A stretch of 20,946 bases of DNA from Bacteroidota bacterium (GTDB taxonomy: Bacteria > Bacteroidota > Bacteroidia > Cytophagales > Cyclobacteriaceae), in the NCBI GenBank assembly GCA_023393375.1, contig JAEWLI010000185.1, forward strand, positions 1 to 20,946. Reading direction: 5' to 3'. The stretch's first letter is position 1. The number at the start of each line of letters is the position of its first letter. This document shows positions 1-6,032 of this stretch, in pieces. The notes under the pieces are model-generated. The model saw only the letters and a program-made list of their open reading frames with translations. It was not told where the DNA came from and did no database searches. A program made the position numbers and the translations under genes.

Positions 1-99
1 GCATGTACCATAGCGTATTTATGCACATCACTATCAGCCGAAACACAGCTAAAGGTAAGAAATAATGCCGAAAATTGGATCTTAGGCTCTGGTAAGTAA
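1..99 (+). other. Possible 3' end of a gene entering from the left edge
   Basis: Frame +1 is open from the first base to a TAA at 97-99. It encodes about 32 residues ending in LSAETQLKVRNNAENWILGS plus GK. The composition looks protein-like (charged and amphipathic, no low-complexity run), but I do not recognise a family and there is no start codon in the window. The opposite strand is also open across the same bases, so coding is not proven. It could be the tail of a real gene or a chance frame in repeat debris. Confidence 0.25.
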
Positions 100-368
100 T
101 GAGGATATGTAATGGGACTTGATCATGATAACCATGAGCGATAAAAGTGGTCTCCACATTCATTGTCTGAATCAGGATATACAGGATTAAAAGATTGACT
201 TGAATTTTTGCCTGTCTCAGTATTTGGCTAACCCTACCTTCATGGTTTATCTGCCCTGGGTAAGCGGTAGCGAGGTAAAATCACCTATTGCTCTTTTGGG
301 CTGGGCAGTTTGCTTTTCCAAAATCCTGCAATCGTCTATTCTTCTTCATTTGTGAATCTAATATATAT
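100..368. other. Intergenic, repeat debris
   Basis: No convincing reading frame is seen between the possible gene tail on the left and the end of the RAYT pseudogene. At 164-196 there is a stretch containing CTGAATCAGGATATACAGGA. I recall this as a short interspersed motif frequent between genes in Bacteroidota; that is memory, not a search result. A related AAATCCTG string occurs near 320. Nothing else in the stretch can be supported. Confidence 0.4.
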
Positions 369-971
369 CTAAAGGTGAAATTTGTCATCAGACCAATTCA
401 ATGGGTTATTAATGATATATTCTGAAATCCGGTGAAATGATTCATCATTTCGGATGATGTGGTCGTGAAATCGGGATTGCCAGGCGAAATCTACATGAAT
501 TTTTCGTGCACGAATGGTAACGGCACGTTTGTATTGATTGATTATTACGCCCAATGTTCCGGGATTCCATTTTTCGGATGCGGGATTGGTCCGGTTGGTG
601 GCGGTGGTGGCGGTAGAGACGCCCAATTTGGGCGTCTCTACGTGGGATACGGTGGAAACGTCGGGGTCATTGTTGCGTTTATTACATTTGTCATCCGGTT
701 TATCAATTACCACAATCCCATGCACATGATTGGGCATAACAACGTAATTTCCCAATTTAACAAATGGAAAATGTCCCGGAATCTGGATCCAACAATCCTG
801 TGCAATCAAACCGATATCTTTCAAAACCATTTCACCATCTACCACATCTCCAAAAAAATAGAATCTATTTCGCGTGCAGATGGTGACAAAATAGGATCCA
901 TTCCAACCATAATCTCAATGTTTTAATCGGGTGGATTCTATGCGGTATTTATTTTGGAATCTTTCTGACAT
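369..971 (-). pseudogene. REP-associated tyrosine transposase (RAYT, IS200-like), interrupted by an in-frame TGA
   Basis: RAYTs are single-copy relatives of IS200/IS605 Y1 transposases that act on REP palindromes. Reading minus from the ATG at 971 gives MSERFQNKYRIESTRLKH, then TGA (plus positions 915-917, codon 19), then DYGWNGSYFVTICTRNR and on in the same frame to the stop at 369. Family members usually have Trp or Tyr at the stop position (RLKxWDYGWNG), so a TGG-to-TGA change is the simplest explanation. The HUH motif is intact as PNHVHGI (HxH), followed by LGVIINQYKRAVT and the C-terminal WQSRFHDHIIRN, which contains part of the helix region before the catalytic Tyr (ISEYIINNPLNW). About 200 codons is the normal length. 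A GTG at 845 could restart a 158-residue product lacking the N-terminal strand. TGA is a genuine stop elsewhere in the window, so recoding is unlikely. The variable loop contains an in-frame palindrome (613-641). Confidence 0.85.
613..641. repeat. 29-bp near-perfect palindrome embedded in the RAYT reading frame
   Basis: The left arm GTAGAGACGCCCAA (613-626) and the right arm TTGGGCGTCTCTAC (628-641) are exact reverse complements around one T at 627. Read on the minus strand in the transposase frame it encodes VETPKLGVST, lying in the variable loop between the HUH motif and the LGVII block. Both strands are open across it. I recall GTAGAGACG...CGTCTCTAC palindromes as dispersed elements in cyanobacteria and Bacteroidota, and similar peptides in RAYT loops, but I could not check copy number here. 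Confidence 0.8.
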
Positions 972-1098
972 CAGGAAGCAAATTTTCTAAAAGGTTATAA
1001 TCTTTTAATATTTCTATATAGCGGAATATTATAAACGGCTCAAATGTACAATCGAAATCGCTATGGTATATATTTTCCAATTTATAGGACTGATTAAA
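949..1098 (-). CDS. Possible small ORF or gene remnant between tonB-like gene and RAYT
   Basis: A minus-strand frame overlaps the end of the TonB-domain gene and stops at 949-951, about 20 bp past the RAYT start codon. It can begin only at a TTG near 1098. It would encode about 50 residues, including FEPFIIFRYIEILKDYNLLE and ending LLPDVRKIPK. The peptide looks protein-like (a charged amphipathic helix), but there is no ATG, no RBS, and I do not recognise a family. It may be the remnant of a longer gene, a coupled leader for the RAYT, or chance. Confidence 0.2.
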   Translation of the reverse strand, partial: FNQSYKLENIYHSDFDCTFEPFIIFRYIEILKDYNLLENLLPDVRKIPK

Positions 1099-1702
1099 AA
1101 TCAATTGGGATTATAAATTGATAGTTAGCATTTTTTCCATCTACTAAACCAGGTTCCCATCTTTTCAAATTTTTAATTGCCAATAATGCAATTTCATCCA
1201 GGTATTCATTAATTGGTTTTAATACAGAAACTTCAGTAATATTTCCTTCCTTATCGACTACAAAATGTAGAAAGACTGTTACTTTCTCTACTCCATTTTT
1301 ATTTTTTTTTATCTTATTCGGAGTTCCGTATTTTTTTAAATTGTAAGTAATATCATTATAAAAACCTTTTTTACCCTTTGGGTATACTGGCCAATTTTCA
1401 GCTATCCAAAATAAAGTATCATTTTTATTATACCTAACATCAAATCTTTGAATGGCAATAGAATCTTTAATGACTAAATGAGAGGTGACATTCCTGCTCG
1501 AGTCAAAATAATAATGGGTCCCGTTACCCCCTTTAAGGAGTTCATTACCTTCAATATCCCAAATTTGATGATAAATTAAATCCTTGGTGCTTTTTTGCAC
1601 TTTCATATGTTTATTACCATCTGGATAATGAGTTGTCTCAACCTCCTGTGAATAAGACAATGCACTATAAAAAATATAAATCCATACTGTTAGATACTTC
1701 AT
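1094..1702 (-). CDS. Exported protein with C-terminal TonB (energy-transducer) domain
   Basis: I chose the ATG at 1702 because the protein then begins with a clean signal peptide (MKYLTVWIYIFYSALSYSQ). The longer reading from 1747 adds 15 residues that would spoil it. After the signal comes a region with DGN- and IEGNELLKGGNG-like turns resembling YwqK/MORN-type repeats, then a TonB C-terminal domain in the last 70 residues. That domain has VFLHFVVDKEGNITEVSVLK, then YLDEIALLAIKNLKRWEPG, and ends IIPIDF. Bacteroidota encode many such short TonB-domain proteins with a signal peptide and no Pro-rich periplasmic spanner, so a true role in energising outer-membrane receptors is uncertain. Its neighbours give no substrate clue. 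A periplasmic location is inferred. The domain call is firm, the function is not. Confidence 0.75.
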   Translation of the reverse strand: MKYLTVWIYIFYSALSYSQEVETTHYPDGNKHMKVQKSTKDLIYHQIWDIEGNELLKGGNGTHYYFDSSRNVTSHLVIKDSIAIQRFDVRYNKNDTLFWIAENWPVYPKGKKGFYNDITYNLKKYGTPNKIKKNKNGVEKVTVFLHFVVDKEGNITEVSVLKPINEYLDEIALLAIKNLKRWEPGLVDGKNANYQFIIPIDF

Positions 1703-1907
1703 AGCTTTAGGATTATTATAATTGGGTAACCAACGTTTTGGTAGCATATACCCACACCAACTTACTTCCTCTTAGCTCCTTTTCAGAGCTTGAGTAACAA
1801 GCTGTTCTATTATTGTCTTTAAGCAATATTAATCATAAATAAAACCACATCAAAATAAATCAAAAAGATGACGGTTACGGTGAGTCCGACGAAGGTGATA
1901 TTACACA

Positions 1908-2492
1908 TCAAAGCAATTCCTTTTCCCAAAATACCAGCTTTTTTTCATCAGAAACAGATTTATCCACATCTTGCCAATCCAGATAGATAAACAGATCCGC
2001 CCGCTTCCAATATCCTCTTTTTTTCCAAAAACTATCCAGTGGCTTATAGTCATCCGGCCTCAAAGGATGGTTCAACGGTCGTTCAATGGCACAAAACATG
2101 GTTTTTCTAATTTGGGGTAATGACGATGCCATTCCTTCCCTTATCCTGAAAAACTCCACACCTACTCCCCTGCCCCTGTATTCTTTTTTTAAAACAGATT
2201 CACCAAAATAAAAAACTGCATCGGGATCTTCATTGATAAATGGCTTTCTGAAGACCTCTTTTTCATCTGATAACGGAATACATGTAGAGGCACCTATCGC
2301 TTTCCCTTGATCAAAAACAAGTATGCATCCACTGTTTGGAGAATTGACATACGGTTGAAGGTACTCTTTTTCATAAACCACATTCCCTTCATACAAATAC
2401 GGGAATTCCCTGAATACCTCTATTCGTAGAGCTGCAATTTCGTCTATATGTGGTATAATTTTTTTGCCTCTAAAAATTCTATATTGTAGCAT
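1908..2492 (-). CDS. GNAT-family N-acetyltransferase
   Basis: The 194-residue protein has the GNAT layout. An N-terminal helix-strand (IDEIAALRIEVFREFPYLY) precedes a central strand with ILVFDQGKAIGAST. Motif A follows as FGESVLKKEYRGRGVGVEFF, with the acetyl-CoA pyrophosphate loop R-G-R-G-V-G. After that come IREGMASSLPQI and a C-terminal WKKRGYWKRADLFIYLDW. The final strand ending in LDW and the RPDDYKPLDSFWKKRGY stretch resemble a GNAT subfamily often left as hypothetical. The acetyl acceptor cannot be predicted. It is transcribed divergently from the acyltransferase at 2612, and the 119-bp gap must hold both promoters. The ATG at 2492 is the only sensible start. It is a cytoplasmic protein with no signal or TM segment. 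Confidence 0.85.
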   Translation of the reverse strand: MLQYRIFRGKKIIPHIDEIAALRIEVFREFPYLYEGNVVYEKEYLQPYVNSPNSGCILVFDQGKAIGASTCIPLSDEKEVFRKPFINEDPDAVFYFGESVLKKEYRGRGVGVEFFRIREGMASSLPQIRKTMFCAIERPLNHPLRPDDYKPLDSFWKKRGYWKRADLFIYLDWQDVDKSVSDEKKLVFWEKELL

Positions 2493-2574
2493 ATGGTAAG
2501 TCTCTGTATTTGTACAACAAACATTAAATTTCCGATATCTGTATTAAAAAATCAACTCGTAAACAATAAAGATA

Positions 2575-2582
2575 TATTTTTG
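2575..2582 (+). promoter_or_regulatory. Candidate Bacteroidota -7 element for the acyltransferase gene
   Basis: TATTTTTG matches TAnnTTTG and lies 29 bp before the ATG at 2612, which would give a short A-rich leader. No clear TTTG -33 element sits at the expected distance, so this rests on the -7 match and position alone. Confidence 0.4.
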
Positions 2583-2611
2583 TACCTCTTTAATAACCAA
2601 ATAAAACAAAA

Positions 2612-3754
2612 ATGCAGAATCCAGAATTTGAAGATATCAGATCATACAACGACCAGGATGTACTACCTGCCATACAAAGGCTGTTGAATGAGCCCATGTT
2701 TATAAAAGCAACCCAATTTCTTCACCCCACATGGTCGGCAGAAGTAATTAAGGCTCAGTTTTCAAAGATAAAAACCATCAAAGATTTTCAGGGAAGTGTA
2801 ATTCTTGCCACTCTAAAAAATGTGATTGCTAATAGCACAAAAGGTGTCACACTTTCGGGATTGGAAAACATTCCTAAAGACAAAGCCTGTCTTTTTATTT
2901 CCAATCATCGCGATATCGTACTTGATTCCGCTTTTTTAAATCTTTTGCTTTTTGATCGTGGGTATGAAACCACACAGATTGCCATAGGTAATAACTTGCT
3001 TATTTACCCGTGGATTACAGATGTAGTAAAACTCAACAGGAGTTTTGTGGTGAAGCGTGGCCTGCCCAGAAATGAAATGATTCTTGCCTCACGCAAATTA
3101 TCTGCTTACATCCGCCATTCCATTACACAGGAAAATTCATCTGTTTGGATCGCTCAGCGTGAGGGGAGATCTAAGGACGGGAATGACAGAACTTATCCAG
3201 GATTATTAAAAATGTTGGGCATCAGTGGCCCTGAAGATTTTTACGAAAAATACAAAGATTTACAAATCGTACCTTTATCGATTTCTTATGAATTTGATCC
3301 ATGTGATGCGTTAAAGACTATGGAATTGGTGGGTAAAGCTAATGGAACTTATAAAAAATCCCCTGAAGACGACCTTCGGAGTATGTATACCGGTATAGTA
3401 GGTATGAAAGGAAGGGTCCATTTTTCATTTAATAAAATATTGGATGAAGAGATCAAGGCAATTGGTGAAATGGCGCAAAAGCCGGATCAACTGGATGTTT
3501 TGGCTGATCTGATTGACGATAATATTCTGACTTCATACCAATTATGGCCAAGCAATTTTATTGCATATGATTTGTTATTCGGCAGTGAAAACTTTACCGA
3601 TAAATACCAATATGAAGAAATGATGTTTTTCAAAGATTACATGAATGAAAAACTAAAAAGTGTACCGGTATATGGCCCAGATACAGTGAAAGTGTTTCTT
3701 GAAATGTATGCCAATCCGGTGAAAAACCAATTGGCTTTGGGCAAGGAAGTTTAA
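2612..3754 (+). CDS. PlsC/PlsB-like glycerol(phosphate) acyltransferase family protein
   Basis: The 380-residue protein carries the LPLAT acyltransferase blocks in order. Block I is LFISNHRDIVLDSAFL (about 94-108), block II NRSFVVKR (about 142-149), and block III VWIAQREGRSKDGND (about 178-192), equivalent to the FPEGTRS motif. These enzymes transfer acyl chains to glycerol-3-phosphate or lysophosphatidate in phospholipid synthesis at the membrane. The usual HX4D pair appears here as H99-RDIVL-D105, one residue longer than canonical. I believe this NHRDIxxD form marks a distinct subfamily, but the exact substrate is unknown. No TM helix is obvious, so it is probably a peripheral membrane protein. 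The next gene starts 6 bp after its stop, so the two are likely co-transcribed. The ATG at 2612 follows an A-rich leader (ACAAAA), the usual substitute for an RBS in this phylum. Confidence 0.8.
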   Translation: MQNPEFEDIRSYNDQDVLPAIQRLLNEPMFIKATQFLHPTWSAEVIKAQFSKIKTIKDFQGSVILATLKNVIANSTKGVTLSGLENIPKDKACLFISNHRDIVLDSAFLNLLLFDRGYETTQIAIGNNLLIYPWITDVVKLNRSFVVKRGLPRNEMILASRKLSAYIRHSITQENSSVWIAQREGRSKDGNDRTYPGLLKMLGISGPEDFYEKYKDLQIVPLSISYEFDPCDALKTMELVGKANGTYKKSPEDDLRSMYTGIVGMKGRVHFSFNKILDEEIKAIGEMAQKPDQLDVLADLIDDNILTSYQLWPSNFIAYDLLFGSENFTDKYQYEEMMFFKDYMNEKLKSVPVYGPDTVKVFLEMYANPVKNQLALGKEV

Positions 3755-3760
3755 TTCCTG

Positions 3761-4459
3761 ATGAATACTGATGCAGAATATTTAGCATTATGTTATTTAT
3801 TGAAAGAAGGGGACGAAAATAATAAGGTCCTTCTTTCCAGGGAAAAACTTTTTGTTCATCACAGAAAACAGGTTCATCCATTCGATCTGGCACATATACA
3901 ATCATTGGAAATCACCCACAGGAAAATCATGATACCGCTAATAGTAGGTGGTATCATGGCTTCATTAGGTGGAATTGCCCTTTTTAAGGATATTTTTGAT
4001 CCCTATATGGTATTGATAACCATTATAAGTGGCCTGGGACTATTTTATTTGGGATGGGCTGGTCAATTGTGTTTTACGGTCACTACCAATATAAAGGATT
4101 ATGATTTTTCCATTTCGACTATATCTGATAATCTTCGGGAGTTTATCATCTTTATAAATGAAAGTGGTTTGTTGGGTACCAAAATCACAGGTGAAATTCC
4201 ATTTTTCATGATTGTGGATAAAACCTTCTGGGAACAAGATAAGATTGAGAATAATAAATTTACACTCCCGGAATTGCCATTCAGGATTTATCTGCCCAAA
4301 CAACTTCCTCAGAAGGCACATCCACAGAAAATCATTTTGCAAATTAATCCTTTAAAAACAAACGCAGAGGTTAGATTTTTAAAAGACCTGGATAGTGGGA
4401 GATTGTATCCCTACCTGATGGATAATATCGACAAAACTTCGATCACTGTTTTTGAATAA
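3761..4459 (+). CDS. Hypothetical protein with two transmembrane segments
   Basis: I do not recognise this 232-residue protein. It has a short charged N-terminal part, then two closely spaced hydrophobic segments at about 56-76 (IMIPLIVGGIMASLGGIALF) and 82-102 (YMVLITIISGLGLFYLGWAG). A long soluble C-terminal part follows, rich in beta-prone stretches and with several Pro/Phe-containing loops. The arrangement fits a membrane hairpin with a cytoplasmic domain. It starts 6 bp after the acyltransferase stop, so the two genes are probably one unit and may share a role at the membrane; that is inference from spacing only. There is no signal peptide and no catalytic motif that I can name. Confidence 0.65.
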   Translation: MNTDAEYLALCYLLKEGDENNKVLLSREKLFVHHRKQVHPFDLAHIQSLEITHRKIMIPLIVGGIMASLGGIALFKDIFDPYMVLITIISGLGLFYLGWAGQLCFTVTTNIKDYDFSISTISDNLREFIIFINESGLLGTKITGEIPFFMIVDKTFWEQDKIENNKFTLPELPFRIYLPKQLPQKAHPQKIILQINPLKTNAEVRFLKDLDSGRLYPYLMDNIDKTSITVFE

Positions 4460-4469
4460 AGTAAGTATT

Positions 4470-4523
4470 GAGCACGAGTACCAATCTCATCTGTGTAAAT
4501 TTGTGTTACTGTGAGAACTTATT
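4470..4523 (+). repeat. Interspersed direct repeat, copy A (diverged)
   Basis: It shares GAGCACGAG-like, ATCTGTGTAA and GTGAGAACTTATT blocks with copies B (4811-4901) and C (5057-5146) in the same order. Copy A is shorter and more diverged: the middle reads TTTGTGTTACTGTGAG instead of TCTGTGCTATCTGTGAG. Confidence 0.6.
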
Positions 4524-4575
4524 CATGTTTCAGTTATAACGATCAATCTGAACCGGCTGAATGCAGCATATTCTA

Positions 4576-4637
4576 ATTTGTACGACCCACGTTGGAGTCG
4601 CCTTCTTCAGGTTCACAGACTTCAGTTTTGTACAAAT
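4576..4637. repeat. 62-bp element with 8-bp inverted ends
   Basis: ATTTGTAC at 4576-4583 is the exact reverse complement of GTACAAAT at 4630-4637. The interior contains CGACCCACGTTGGAGTCGCC. No reading frame spans it. It is too small for a transposon and could be a palindromic dispersed element. Confidence 0.45.
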
Positions 4638-4650
4638 CATTGCTGTCCAT

Positions 4651-4732
4651 ATGTTTATATAATGCTGAACCCGAATGGGTTCAAATGTTTATAGTAAAAT
4701 GGCTGAGATGATACCGACCCTAAGGACGGTCG
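4651..4732. repeat. Two short hairpins flanked by ATGTTTATA direct repeats
   Basis: TGAACCC-GAAT-GGGTTCA (4666-4683) is a 7-bp stem with a four-base loop. It lies between two copies of ATGTTTATA (4651-4659 and 4685-4693). A second stem, CGACC...GGTCG, occupies 4715-4719 and 4728-4732. There is no T-run after either, so these are better read as repeat palindromes than terminators. Confidence 0.45.
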
Positions 4733-4810
4733 AATATTAAACTGCTAAGGTAATATACACTTATCTCCCTAACTAAAGATTTTTTTCTGTCAATTTGGTA
4801 TTATTGTAGT

Positions 4811-4901
4811 GCAGAAAACAGGAGTTCTCAGCCACGAGCAACCAACTTTATCTGTGTAATCTGTGCTATCTGTGAGAGCATATTTTTACCCTATCCAACT
4901 A
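4811..4901 (+). repeat. Interspersed direct repeat, copy B
   Basis: It contains GAAAACAGGAGTTCTCAGCC, then ACTTTATCTGTGTAATCTGT, then GCTATCTGTGAGA, ending near CTATCCAACTAC. The same order and spacing occur in copy C 246 bp downstream. An inverted fragment (GGCTCACAGATCTCTCAGAT, 4921-4940) follows directly. Confidence 0.7.
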
Positions 4902-4920
4902 CAAAAACTAAATTTTTAAT

Positions 4921-4948
4921 GGCTCACAGATCTCTCAGATCAGCACAG
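4921..4948 (-). repeat. Inverted fragment of the ATCTGTG-type repeat
   Basis: Reverse complement reads CTGTGCTGATCTGAGAGATC followed by TGTGAGCC, resembling the CTGTGCTATCTGTGAG core of copies B and C in the opposite orientation. Confidence 0.4.
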
Positions 4949-5056
4949 AAAAACCCTAAATTAAGATTAATTTTTTTTCAATTTGGCATTTAATACCTAA
5001 CTCCATTTCCAATTCTTATAGATGTTAAAATATGAGTTGTTTATTTAAAAGCATGG

Positions 5057-5146
5057 GGAAAACAGGAATACTCAGCCAACGGCACACTAACTTTATCTGT
5101 GTAATCTGTGCTATCTGTGAGAACTTATTTTTACGCTATCAACTAC
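5057..5146 (+). repeat. Interspersed direct repeat, copy C
   Basis: GGAAAACAGGAATACTCAGC, then ACTTTATCTGTGTAATCTGT, then GCTATCTGTGAGAACTTATT, then CTATCAACTACG. It is the closest partner of copy B. It ends about 20 bp before the cobA stop codon, so it sits at the 3' end of the cobA transcript. Confidence 0.7.
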
Positions 5147-5168
5147 GAACCATGAACTACCAGCTACA

Positions 5169-5936
5169 TCATGCTACACAACTATGCTGCATCCCTGCTA
5201 TATTTTCTTTTAACATTTGAATCTTTTTACGTTCATGCACTACCGGACCAATCACGATCAATGCAGGGGGTTGTACAGGATCCATTGCATTCACCCGAAC
5301 TATATCTGACAAACGACCTATTACCATCTTTTGGCTGCTGGTCGTACAGTTTTCAATCAAACAAATCGGCTCATCGGGATTCCTGTATTTCAGGAACACA
5401 TCCACCAGAGGCTTTAATTTTTTTATACCCATAAGTATAACCACAGTAGCTGATGAGGCGGCAGCATGAGAAATATCTTTTGAAAACGCTTCATTGCTTG
5501 TAGTCCCCGCAAGTACCCAAAAACTATCGCTAATTCCTCTTTTAGTGAGGGGAATATCTTCAGAAACAGGCCCTGCAATGCTACTGCTAATACCAGGTAT
5601 GATTTCCACCTCAATCCCATGGGTGAGGGCGAATTCCATTTCCTCATGTCCCCTGCCAAATATGAGGGGATCACCACCTTTCAACCTGACGATTTTTTCG
5701 TGGTTACTACTTAGTTTTAATATCAATTCATTTATTTTGTCCTGCGTATAGCTATGTTTTCCGGCACGTTTTCCCACGTATATTTTCAATGCATTTTCAG
5801 GGGCTTTCATCACCAATTCTGGTGCAACTAAAGCATCATACAATACCACCTGGGCTTGTTTTAGATGGTTCAACCCTTTTACGGTAATTAATTCCGGATC
5901 GCCCGGCCCGGCACCTATTAAAAATAATTTTCCCAT
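5169..5936 (-). CDS. cobA: Uroporphyrinogen-III C-methyltransferase (SUMT)
   Basis: SUMT transfers two methyl groups from S-adenosylmethionine to uroporphyrinogen III to give precorrin-2, the entry point to siroheme. The 255-residue protein is the normal length for the single-domain enzyme. It shows the expected motifs: LIGAGPGDPELITVKG at the N-terminus, LYDALVAPEL, VGKRAGKHSYTQDKIN, the SAM-site block RLKGGDPLIFGRG (about 84-96), and IPGISSSIAGP. The C-terminal tail after IGPVV is short and variable. No precorrin-2 dehydrogenase/ferrochelatase (CysG N-terminal) domain is fused, so siroheme must be finished by another enzyme outside the window. It is divergent from nirB, whose product needs siroheme, with 96 bp between the start codons. 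That supports coordinated expression and a role in siroheme rather than cobalamin synthesis. Confidence 0.93.
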   Translation of the reverse strand: MGKLFLIGAGPGDPELITVKGLNHLKQAQVVLYDALVAPELVMKAPENALKIYVGKRAGKHSYTQDKINELILKLSSNHEKIVRLKGGDPLIFGRGHEEMEFALTHGIEVEIIPGISSSIAGPVSEDIPLTKRGISDSFWVLAGTTSNEAFSKDISHAAASSATVVILMGIKKLKPLVDVFLKYRNPDEPICLIENCTTSSQKMVIGRLSDIVRVNAMDPVQPPALIVIGPVVHERKKIQMLKENIAGMQHSCVA

Positions 5937-5951
5937 ATAATTTTAAATTAA

Positions 5952-5967
5952 TACGTATAATTACGTA
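5952..5967. promoter_or_regulatory. Inverted repeat TACGTA-N4-TACGTA between cobA and nirB, candidate operator
   Basis: TACGTA (5952-5957), TAAT, TACGTA (5962-5967). It can also be read as TACGTAT-AA-TTACGTA, a 7-2-7 arrangement like that used by NarL/FixJ-type response regulators, although the half-site does not fully match the E. coli NarL heptamer. It lies 15 bp from the cobA start and 65 bp upstream of nirB. The regulator is not identified. Confidence 0.45.
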
Positions 5968-5979
5968 ACTTTACTTAAT

Positions 5980-5987
5980 CAAATTTA
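5980..5987 (-). promoter_or_regulatory. Candidate -7 element for cobA
   Basis: On the minus strand this reads TAAATTTG, matching TAnnTTTG, 43 bp upstream of the cobA ATG. No good -33 TTTG partner is visible. If used, the TACGTA inverted repeat would fall just at or after the transcription start, a repressor-type position for cobA. Confidence 0.35.
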
Positions 5988-6032
5988 GTTTAAATACTTA
6001 GATAAAAAAATTATTTACTCATTATTTGACCA

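Larger units (their letters stand above)
4460..5168. other. Gene-free, repeat-rich intergenic region
   Basis: No convincing gene is seen. The region between two unrelated transcription units (last gene plus, next gene cobA minus, so convergent) is built from several small repeats. These are three direct copies and one inverted fragment of an ATCTGTGTAATCTGTG-type element, a 62-bp segment with 8-bp inverted ends, and two short hairpins. They are listed separately. The small open frames inside it are chance. Confidence 0.6.

Noticed and set aside
915..917. TGA read as tryptophan (alternative genetic code or selenocysteine)
   Set aside because: The TauE and GNAT genes end in TGA, and tryptophan is encoded by TGG throughout. 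No selenocysteine insertion hairpin or selenoprotein context is seen.
459..926. 155-codon plus-strand open frame rich in Gly (GPVGGGGGGRDAQF)
   Set aside because: It is the antisense of the RAYT gene, whose motifs (HxH, YFVTICTRNR) are clear on the minus strand. The Gly run comes from the GGTGGC triplets beside the palindrome.
1774..1790. AGCTC/GAGCT inverted repeat downstream of the GNAT gene as a terminator
   Set aside because: The stem is only 5 bp, lies over 100 bp from the GNAT stop, and has no T-run on the minus strand.
1908..4459. Defence island or toxin-antitoxin pair around the GNAT gene
   Set aside because: The GNAT protein lacks a DUF1778-like small antitoxin neighbour, is divergent from the acyltransferase, and no nuclease, helicase or other defence domain is present nearby.
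4666..4683. Rho-independent terminator for the hypothetical gene ending at 4459
   Set aside because: The hairpin is over 200 bp downstream and is not followed by a T-run. It sits between direct repeats and fits a dispersed palindrome better.
4470..5146. CRISPR array
   Set aside because: There are only three copies, of unequal length, separated by hundreds of bases, with no uniform spacers and no cas genes.
5032..5220. 62-codon plus-strand frame over repeat copy C and the cobA end
   Set aside because: It is composed of the ATCTGTGTAATCTGTG repeat and antisense cobA, with no recognisable domain.
5952..5967. NtcA-type GTA-N8-TAC nitrogen-control site
   Set aside because: GTA and TAC are separated by 4 bases here, not 8, and NtcA is a cyanobacterial regulator.
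6020..6028. Promoter -7 element (ATTATTTG) just before nirB
   Set aside because: It mismatches TAnnTTTG at both leading bases and lies only a few bases before the ATG, leaving no room for a leader.
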